NCBI GenBank assembly: GCA_016178725.1
Contig: JACOSV010000055.1
Location: 1 to 34,773, forward strand
Direction of reading: 5' to 3'
DNA length: 34,773 nt
From: Candidatus Eiseniibacteriota bacterium
GTDB taxonomy: Bacteria; Eisenbacteria; RBG-16-71-46
In this document: one piece after another, positions 29,934 through 34,773 of the stretch
Layout of the letters: each line of letters starts with the position of its first letter
Position numbering within the stretch: position 1 is the stretch's first letter
Position numbers and translations under genes: made by a program
The notes under the pieces: generated by a model
Told to the model about the DNA's origin: nothing
Databases searched by the model: none
What the model saw: only the letters and a program-made list of their open reading frames with translations

Positions 29934-31373
29934 ATGACCCGAACCGAAACGAACTTCCCCGGTGGGCGATCAAAGGGAGGTCTGGCTCCCCGCCTAATCA
30001 CAGTTCGGCGGAGATGGCCCGAGGAGCGTCAGGGCCGCGCCGTGCTGGCTGTTCTTGTCTTGGCAGCGCAGTGGCCTTTGCGCTTTCCCGACGGCTGGGT
30101 GACAGACGCCGACTGCGGCAAGATTAGCCTTCTTCTGCCTGCGCCCAGTCCATTGCGCATGGAGACTCTCAAGGCTCTCGTGCGCGAGGGCCTACGAGAG
30201 ATTCGGGGGTTGAAGCCATCGATACGTCTTGAGCGCCGCCCGGTCGGCAAGATGGTGAGGGAGCTTCACCCTCGAGAGCAGGTGACGCGCCTTGTGGACC
30301 GGCCCAGCCTGGATCTCGAGATGTGGTTCTTGCGGTCTGGGCTACCGACCCTGACTCGAGACACGCGCGACGCCTTCAGGCAAGCCTCCTACGGGTCGAT
30401 CGGCGACCTCGCTACGCAGACAGCAGCCGTGAACGAAGCCATCGTTCGCCTTCTTCTTCGTCACGGTGATCTCGACAACGCCATGCAGCACGTCCAGCGG
30501 CAGTTGCCACACATCCGAACCGACCGAGAGCGTCAAGCGGCGCATTGCCTCATGGCCGACATCGAGCTGCGGCGCAACACTCCCATCGCGACCAGGCGCG
30601 CCGCTGACCTGCTACGGCCACTGGTCATGGCTGCACCCAGCTTGCTCACCCAAGCAGACCGCACGGCGCACATTAGACTCCTCACGACACTCGCGGTAGC
30701 AGTCGCCTATGCTGGTCGCGATGAACTCACCTTCAAGACCAAGGAGGCGCAAGGCTATCTCACGCAGGCACACGAGCTGCTCGGGCCCGACGGCGACTCC
30801 GAGCACGCTGAGCTGCTGTTTGCAGAGTCCATCGTCGACGAGCAACGCGCGATGTACATCATGTTCACGGGCGCGAAGGCCGGACGGCCGTCTGATGAGA
30901 CGCACCGACGCGCAAGCCTCTACAAAACTCGCGCCGAGATTGCCCTTCTGTCAGCCTTCAGTATCTGGCGCGTTGCGCACTGCTGGGATCGCCTGCGGGA
31001 CGGCCTAGAGCTCCAAGACTCCCGTCCCTGGGGCGGTCTACTCCCAGCCCAAGGGGGACACATGCGCGGCGACTTCTTTCCATGGCTGGTCGCGCTCAGA
31101 GATTACTGGAGGTTGGCGTCCCCGGAACGTCGTGAGCGCCTTGACAGGCTCGACGGTTGGGTCGACCAACTCTATGAGTGGCTTGCGCGGCAGAATGCCG
31201 CGTCGAAAGAGCTGATGCGAGAGTATCGCGACCTCATGCACACGCACGATACCGAACCGTCCTTGCAGACTCTGGCGTCGTCGCACGGCACACGCGTGGT
31301 AAGTCTACAGGGAGCTCCCGGGAAAGCCTCGTCCAAGCCAAGCAAGGCCAAAAAGGTGCGATCACTCTCGTGA
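29934..31373 (+). CDS. Helical-repeat protein of unknown function
   Basis: The 479-aa protein is the only long gene on the + strand of the element. By eye its codons are less GC-biased than the chromosomal genes. The sequence is mostly helical, with paired helices (NEAIVRLLLRHGDLDNAMQH, RQAAHCLMADIELRR, YLTQAHELLGPDGD) like tetratricopeptide units. The basic C-terminus (GKASSKPSKAKKVRSL) is lysine-rich. No Shine-Dalgarno is well placed at ATG 29934. It could be a regulator or partner of the divergent operon. I do not recognise a family. The stop codon lies in a terminator hairpin. Confidence 0.68.
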   Translation: MTRTETNFPGGRSKGGLAPRLITVRRRWPEERQGRAVLAVLVLAAQWPLRFPDGWVTDADCGKISLLLPAPSPLRMETLKALVREGLREIRGLKPSIRLERRPVGKMVRELHPREQVTRLVDRPSLDLEMWFLRSGLPTLTRDTRDAFRQASYGSIGDLATQTAAVNEAIVRLLLRHGDLDNAMQHVQRQLPHIRTDRERQAAHCLMADIELRRNTPIATRRAADLLRPLVMAAPSLLTQADRTAHIRLLTTLAVAVAYAGRDELTFKTKEAQGYLTQAHELLGPDGDSEHAELLFAESIVDEQRAMYIMFTGAKAGRPSDETHRRASLYKTRAEIALLSAFSIWRVAHCWDRLRDGLELQDSRPWGGLLPAQGGHMRGDFFPWLVALRDYWRLASPERRERLDRLDGWVDQLYEWLARQNAASKELMREYRDLMHTHDTEPSLQTLASSHGTRVVSLQGAPGKASSKPSKAKKVRSLS

Positions 31374-31380
31374 TCGCACC
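31350..31380 (-). terminator. Intrinsic terminator between convergent genes
   Basis: An 11-bp perfect stem GGTGCGATCAC / GTGATCGCACC with loop TCTC (31355-31380) is followed on the minus strand by TTTTT (31354-31350). It ends the minus-strand gene at 31362-31718. The + side has no T-run. The stop codons of both converging genes are inside the stem. Confidence 0.82.
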
Positions 31381-31718
31381 AGTCGGTCGCTCGACGACGA
31401 CTCGCGCTCGAGCGCCTCAACGAGCTGACCCAGTGCAAGGAGTACGTGACGGGGCGTTCCCGCATTCCTGTCGAACGTCGCTTCGAGTACAAGCCTTCGT
31501 TCGATTCCGATCCGGACAATAGTGCGCAAGCGCCGTACATGTTTGGCTAGGCCACGTCCGATTACAGCCTCCGCATCCACCACACCCAATGGGGGACGAA
31601 GGAGGACAATGACGTGATAGATCAGATTCTGCGGATTCCCCTCTGCATAAACGACCTCGACGACCGCCAGCCCCGCGACTTTGAGCGTCAGACGCTCCAG
31701 AATCGGCCGCACTTTCAC
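31362..31718 (-). CDS. Hypothetical protein
   Basis: A GTG at 31718 with AGGAGG eight bases upstream opens a 118-aa frame (VKVRPILERLTLKV and on). It is a mixed alpha/beta protein with VVEVVYAEGNPQNLIYHVIV, LGVVDAEAVIGRGL and HVLLALGQLVEALERE. The stop is in the terminator stem. I do not recognise a family. The good ribosome site and the matching terminator support a real gene. The frame runs further upstream without a better start. Confidence 0.62.
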   Translation of the reverse strand: MKVRPILERLTLKVAGLAVVEVVYAEGNPQNLIYHVIVLLRPPLGVVDAEAVIGRGLAKHVRRLRTIVRIGIERRLVLEATFDRNAGTPRHVLLALGQLVEALERESSSSDRLVRSRE

Positions 31719-31870
31719 GGCAGTAGCCTCCTGCCGTGCGACGAGCACCGGCCCTTTCCGACCTCGTGCACGGCGGGCACCTCGCGACAACCGTCCACGG
31801 GGTGAGCGCCATGCCAGAGGCAGGCATTAGGAAAGGGCTATCACGTCATCGAAAGACTAGCGGTCGCGGC

Positions 31871-32095
31871 CTAATACTCGAGGAAATCGACCCCGAGGTG
31901 CCGGGCGATGCGACGTGCCCGCGCCTTGGTCGCCCAGCGTCCGTCGGGAAAGACAGCCTCTCCCGAAGAGCGAAAGGTCAGCTTGCCGATCGGCATGCCT
32001 TCGCTGGTTTCGCCCTCATCCTTGAACTCGATGACCTCGTCCCGCTGGTCGATTGGCGCGAGTCGCTCGAGAGTCGGTATATCGATTCTACTCAT
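31871..32095 (-). CDS. Small hypothetical protein
   Basis: The 74-aa protein begins MSRIDIPTLERLAPID and has an acidic middle (VIEFKDEGETSEGMP), then a strand-like GKLTFRSSGEAVFPDGRW and a basic helix ATKARARRIARHLG. It ends in VDFLEY. The ATG at 32095 has a weak AGG-type site. Composition looks like a real protein, but there is no recognised domain. It lies 152 bases upstream of the gene at 31718 in the same direction. Confidence 0.55.
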   Translation of the reverse strand: MSRIDIPTLERLAPIDQRDEVIEFKDEGETSEGMPIGKLTFRSSGEAVFPDGRWATKARARRIARHLGVDFLEY

Positions 32096-32129
32096 GGCCT
32101 GACCCTAGCATGGGCGGCTGGAATCGTCC

Positions 32130-32166
32130 TGTGGATAACTGGCTTCAATTGGGAAGGCAATTGGGA
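32130..32166. other. Candidate origin elements: DnaA box and two direct repeats
   Basis: TTATCCACA, the consensus DnaA box, occurs on the minus strand at 32138-32130. CAATTGGGA occurs twice at 32146-32154 and 32158-32166, 12 bp apart, like a pair of iterons. This is the most AT-rich short stretch nearby. With only one box and two repeats, chance cannot be excluded. Confidence 0.35.
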
Positions 32167-32207
32167 CTGCCGGACGATCCGGAACCTGTCTGTGTCTTCA
32201 AGACGAG

Positions 32208-32239
32208 GATGCTCCGGCGGGAACTCCCGCCGGAGCATC
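32208..32239 (-). other. 14-bp perfect inverted repeat
   Basis: GATGCTCCGGCGGG / CCCGCCGGAGCATC with loop AACT lies 23 bases after the stop of the minus-strand gene at 32263. No T-run follows, so it may be a weak terminator or a structural part of the origin-like region beside it. Confidence 0.6.
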
Positions 32240-32262
32240 GGGGCCCAGCTTCCTTGGTTGGC

Positions 32263-32598
32263 CTAACGTCGCCGCCGCCGACCTCCGGAGCCGAGCGCGG
32301 CATCCAGGTAGCGGTTGACTTCGGCCTCGACGAGCTGCGGCAGCAGGGCGCTCATACGAGCCTCGACCGCGCCGCGCACCCGAACTCCCAGCGATCCACC
32401 GCCGCTCGCCGCCCCGGCTCGGCGGCCGCGGCGCTTGCCGATGCCTGACTTCCTACGCCATGAGTAGTAAGTGACCGGGGTAACGCCGAAGCGCTTCTGG
32501 ACTGCCGTCGCGGTCAGACCTTCGCTCTTGGCGGCTGCCAGGATCTTGGTGCGCTGTTCAGTCGTATAGCGGGTGCGTCGCTTCCTCTTCTTCGCCAT
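32263..32598 (-). CDS. Transposase-type HTH protein with basic tail
   Basis: The 111-aa protein starts at ATG 32598 (MAKKRKRRTRYTTEQR), with GGAGG five bases upstream. Residues about 10-50 are a homeodomain-like HTH of the transposase OrfA type: TTEQRTKILAAAKSEGL, TATAVQKRFGVTPVTYYSWR. A basic linker (GKRRGRRAGAASGGG) is followed by an amphipathic helix (EARMSALLPQLVEAEVNRYL) and a final GSGGRRRRR. There is no DDE domain. It is more likely a small DNA-binding regulator than a transposase. Confidence 0.75.
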   Translation of the reverse strand: MAKKRKRRTRYTTEQRTKILAAAKSEGLTATAVQKRFGVTPVTYYSWRRKSGIGKRRGRRAGAASGGGSLGVRVRGAVEARMSALLPQLVEAEVNRYLDAALGSGGRRRRR

Positions 32599-32688
32599 GG
32601 TTCCCTCCGTGTCCAGGGGCGATCCGGCATTGGATCGCGGCGCGAGGAAGCCACAGGCGACTGTTCACGTGCAAGTCATTCGGGGCCA

Positions 32689-33285
32689 CTACTCGGACTT
32701 TTTGTCCTTAAGTGCCACGATCGTGAAGTCCGTCACCGGTCCGCCGGCGCTCAGGGCGAACCCGTACTCCCCCGGGTCGAGGGGCTTGCTCGGGGTAATC
32801 TCATAGAGACCGTCGCTGATCTTGGTGACGTCGAGCGGGACGGGCTTCTTGAAGAACGCCTGCTGCCGCCCCCGGTCGGTCTGCGCCCAGCGCTTGTCCT
32901 TGCGCACTTCGAACGGCGCCAGGCGAATCATCAGCGCCGCCACCCGCTCGGTGGCCATGCGAAAGCGCGGCTTCGCCTCGGCGATGTGGATCTCGCTCGT
33001 GGCCCCAGGCAGCGTCATCCAGGTCTTGCCACCGCCACCCCACAGCAGGCCGGCGGCGACATCCCCGGCGCCGACCGATTCCCGCGATTCGAGCGGGGTG
33101 GCATCCACGCGCACGAGCTCATCGCCTTTGAGGTAGTAGAACCAGTTGGGTCGCATCGGGGACTCGGCCGTGGGCCGCGTGGTCGGGGTCGCGGCGCTGT
33201 CGGGCGTGTCCGCGCCAGATGCGGGTGGCACGGCGAAGGTGATCAGGGCAATCAGCGCGGGAAGGAAGCGAAGCGGCGGGGTCAT
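32689..33285 (-). CDS. Secreted protein of unknown function
   Basis: The 198-aa protein starts at ATG 33285 (MTPPLRFLPALIALITF), with AGGAGG seven bases upstream. Residues 1-25 are a signal peptide ending VPPASGA. A linker rich in T and P follows (DSAATPTTRPTAESP). The mature part has PNWFYYLKGDELVRVDATP, AAGLLWGGGGKTWMTLPG and LDPGEYGFALSAGGPVTDF, beta-rich in character. The ending resembles the LxPGEYAF segments of exported domain proteins. I do not recognise a named family. Confidence 0.75.
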   Translation of the reverse strand: MTPPLRFLPALIALITFAVPPASGADTPDSAATPTTRPTAESPMRPNWFYYLKGDELVRVDATPLESRESVGAGDVAAGLLWGGGGKTWMTLPGATSEIHIAEAKPRFRMATERVAALMIRLAPFEVRKDKRWAQTDRGRQQAFFKKPVPLDVTKISDGLYEITPSKPLDPGEYGFALSAGGPVTDFTIVALKDKKSE

Positions 33286-33386
33286 GGGGATACCTCCTCT
33301 TTGGGGGTAGTGGTGGCGGTTGCGACCTCTATCGAGGGCGCGGCTTGATGCCTTGCAGCGAAGCGATCCACGGCGAGTAGCGGTCA

Positions 33387-33809
33387 TCAATCACGAAGCA
33401 GGTAGAGCGTGAAGTGGGTGGACTGGCCGGACCGGTTGACCGTCACCCGTACGACATGCGCGTCGCCCTGCTGCCAGGCGTAAGGCGTGCTCGTGCCGGC
33501 GTAGGTGGTGATGTCGACGGTCTGTGGCACCCCGGCGCGCAGCTCGCTGCCGACGGGCAGGTCGGTGTCGAGCTGGGACCCGCCACCGTTGGGCGGATGG
33601 GAGACGCTCACCCACAGATTGGTCACGACCAGATTTTCGGCGGGCGCGGTCAGGACGATCGTCGATGGAGTGGTCGGCCAGTTCGCCGTGCAGGTCATGC
33701 TCGGGGGCGTGGGGTTGTCCGGCGGTGGCGCAGTCGGCGGTGGATTCGATTTCGAACACCCGACCAGGGCCAGGGTGATGAGCGTGAGCGTGACGGCTTG
33801 GTGATTCAT
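33387..33809 (-). CDS. Lipoprotein of unknown function
   Basis: The 140-aa protein starts at ATG 33809 (MNHQAVTLTLITLALVGC). The lipobox is ALVGC at residues 14-18, followed by a proline-rich linker (PPPTAPPPDNPTPP) and a beta-rich domain (NLVVTNLWVSVSHPPNGGG, VDITTYAGTSTPYAW, HVVRVTVNRS). It would be anchored in a membrane facing the periplasm. AAGGGAG is upstream, and the ATG overlaps the recombinase stop by 4 nt, so the two are coupled. Confidence 0.8.
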   Translation of the reverse strand: MNHQAVTLTLITLALVGCSKSNPPPTAPPPDNPTPPSMTCTANWPTTPSTIVLTAPAENLVVTNLWVSVSHPPNGGGSQLDTDLPVGSELRAGVPQTVDITTYAGTSTPYAWQQGDAHVVRVTVNRSGQSTHFTLYLLRD

Positions 33810-34375
33810 GGCAGGCTCCCTTCTCCGGAGGCGGCGTGCGTCGTTGCGGGCTTCTGTCGGGCGCCCGGCTGGACGATCCACGGCGAGCGCTCGAGCTCAC
33901 GGAAAAGCGCGACGCGATGCTGGTGGGTGACGCGGGCGTAAATCGAGGTCGAGCGGATCGACTGGTGGCCGAGGTGGTCCTGGACGAACTCGAGGGCGAC
34001 GCCGGCATCGAGGAGATGCGTGGCGATCGAGTGCCGGAGGCCGTGGCAGGTGTAGCGGCGGTCGAGACCAGCGAGGTCGCGGTAGCGGACGAACAGCGAC
34101 TGGATCTGGCGCTTCTTCAGCGCGCCGAGGCGACCGCGGAAGAGCGGATCGTTTGGTGCCACGTCGCGCTCAGCGAGGTAACGGCGGAGCAGCCGCGCGG
34201 TGGCGGAGAAGAGCGGCTGCTCCGTCCAAGCCCCACCCTTCAGGCGCTTGATGACGATCCGGCCGCGATCGAGGTCCACGTCTTCGCGGCGCAACAGGGC
34301 CACCTCCCCCACGCGCAGCCCGTAGTGGTAGATCAGCGCGAAGAGGGTGCGGTCGCGAAGGTTCCTGACGCCCAA
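33806..34375 (-). CDS. Tyrosine recombinase, catalytic domain only (XerC/D-like)
   Basis: Taken from TTG 34375 the protein has 189 aa. All catalytic residues are there: R in YHYGLRVGEVALL, K in KRLKGGAWTEQPL, HGLRHSIATHLL (HxxR), LGHQSIRSTSIYARV (H and Y). The core-binding N-terminal domain is missing. The frame is open upstream to 34558 and encodes QRLPRYLSQLEVRAFF, the normal start of a Xer-type catalytic domain, but without an ATG or GTG. It is either 5'-truncated or uses a rare start such as CTG. It resembles XerD-type recombinases, not the integrase at 22793. Confidence 0.78.
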   Translation of the reverse strand: MGVRNLRDRTLFALIYHYGLRVGEVALLRREDVDLDRGRIVIKRLKGGAWTEQPLFSATARLLRRYLAERDVAPNDPLFRGRLGALKKRQIQSLFVRYRDLAGLDRRYTCHGLRHSIATHLLDAGVALEFVQDHLGHQSIRSTSIYARVTHQHRVALFRELERSPWIVQPGARQKPATTHAASGEGSLP

Positions 34376-34723
34376 GAAGAACGCCCGGACTTCGAGCTGA
34401 CTGAGGTAGCGGGGCAGGCGCTGCGAGGGCCCGATGATGCTGGGCAGAGGCGGGACGAGATTAGGAAGTGAGGCGCGCGGACTGCACCCTTTAGCAGGAA
34501 GGTGCGGTTCGGGCTGTCCGCGCTGTTGGCGTGGCAGAAACAGACCAGCCCGGCGCTCTCAAATTGCTTGGGGCACTGGGCCGTCGCAGGAGGATCAGCC
34601 TTGATTCACGCGGTCGAAGCTAGGGGACTGCGCGGTGTTTCGTGTCAGCGTAAGTGGGACACGGTCAAGGTCTGAGATAAGGGAGACTTCTGCGGTAGAA
34701 CCGACTACCGAAGGGAGTGTCCG
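34376..34723. other. 348-bp region without a confident gene
   Basis: Positions 34376-34558 continue the recombinase frame on the minus strand without a normal start codon. On the + strand, GGAGG precedes a TTG (34601) that opens 24 codons, which run across the possible insertion-sequence end at 34643, so it is likely a chance ORF. Nothing else is supported. Confidence 0.4.
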
Positions 34724-34773
34724 ATGGCGCAGAAGCCCGAGGTGGAAGCCCGCGTCCGCGAGATCCGCCGCCA
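34643..34773 (+). mobile_element. Possible insertion-sequence left end
   Basis: TGTCAGCGTAAGTGGGACAC starting at 34643 resembles the terminal repeats of several IS families. GTGTC (34642-34646) and GACAC (34658-34662) are inverted. A + strand gene starts 80 bases inside. The other end is outside the window, so the family is unknown. Confidence 0.35.
34724..34773 (+). CDS. 5' end of a + strand gene, cut by the window edge
   Basis: ATG 34724 follows GGGAG at a good distance, and 16 codons (MAQKPEVEARVREIRR) are visible. A helical, charged N-terminus behind an IS-like end suggests a transposase, but the fragment is too short to be sure. Confidence 0.45.
   Translation, partial: MAQKPEVEARVREIRR

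Larger units (their letters stand above)
22714..34773. mobile_element. Integrative (mobilizable/conjugative-like) element in tRNA-Lys, right end not seen
   Basis: The left boundary is the tRNA-Lys half at 22714-22758. Inside are an integrase, excisionase-like proteins, a Replic_Relax-like protein, a VirD4/HerA-type ATPase and several membrane proteins in one minus-strand operon (22793-29617), then small cargo genes and a second recombinase. By eye, base composition is less GC-rich than the chromosome to the left, most clearly at 29.6-32.3 kb. No second copy of the tRNA half is found up to 34773. The part right of about 33.8 kb could belong to another insertion. No mating-pair (VirB4-type) gene is visible. 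Confidence 0.7.

Noticed and set aside
34601-34675. 24-codon + strand frame with GGAGG before TTG
   Set aside because: It crosses the probable IS end, has no control signals, and its product has no sense.

Overview
The window is GC-rich DNA (by eye above 70% G+C on the left, lower on the right) from a Gram-negative bacterium. The Gram-negative reading rests on GDP-heptose genes, an outer-membrane-barrel-like protein and a lipoprotein. The phylum cannot be fixed from the sequence. An uncultured FCB-group or deltaproteobacterial-type lineage would fit, but that is inference. Nearly all genes lie on the minus strand, so transcription runs from high to low coordinates.

Positions 1-20160 hold one unbroken minus-strand array of 20 genes. 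It starts at a sigma70-like promoter (20129-20158) and an FMN riboswitch (19957-20114) with a terminator-type expression platform (19883-19913). The riboflavin genes ribD, ribE, ribBA and ribH come first, then nusB and a metallophosphoesterase. The array then runs directly into surface-glycan genes: methyltransferases, GT4, GT2 and GT-C glycosyltransferases, an LPG-synthase-like flippase, a DUF2723 protein, a sugar-nucleotide epimerase, hddA, hddC and a Wzx-like flippase cut by the window edge. Neighbours overlap by 1-10 nt (usually ATGA or GTGA) or are separated by at most 4 nt.

Positions 20160-22700 hold a tiny transcription unit: promoter, perfect Shine-Dalgarno, 15-codon ORF and terminator. 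An outer-membrane-barrel-like protein, a YchF-like P-loop protein with its own promoter, and a soluble zinc-finger anti-sigma-like protein follow.

From 22714 to the right edge lies an integrated mobile element. Its left boundary is an exact 3' half (positions 32-76) of a tRNA-Lys(UUU). Next come a tyrosine recombinase, an excisionase-like HTH protein, a second HTH gene broken by a -1 frameshift, a Replic_Relax-like protein, a zinc-ribbon membrane protein, a soluble VirD4/HerA-type ATPase, a two-TM protein, a vWA-like anchored protein and a coiled-coil membrane protein. All are in one minus-strand operon ending in the integrase. A divergent + strand helical-repeat protein, small unknown genes, a possible origin-like region (DnaA box, two direct repeats, 14-bp hairpin), a basic HTH protein, a secreted protein, a lipoprotein and a second recombinase with only a catalytic domain follow. 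The last ~130 bp look like the left end of an insertion sequence. The right end of the element and the intact tRNA are not in the window.

The points I find most unusual are the FMN-riboswitch-headed riboflavin-to-glycan array, the 15-aa gene with complete control signals, and the compact transfer-like operon with coupled integrase. Assignments rest on motif recognition and gene order; no database search was possible.
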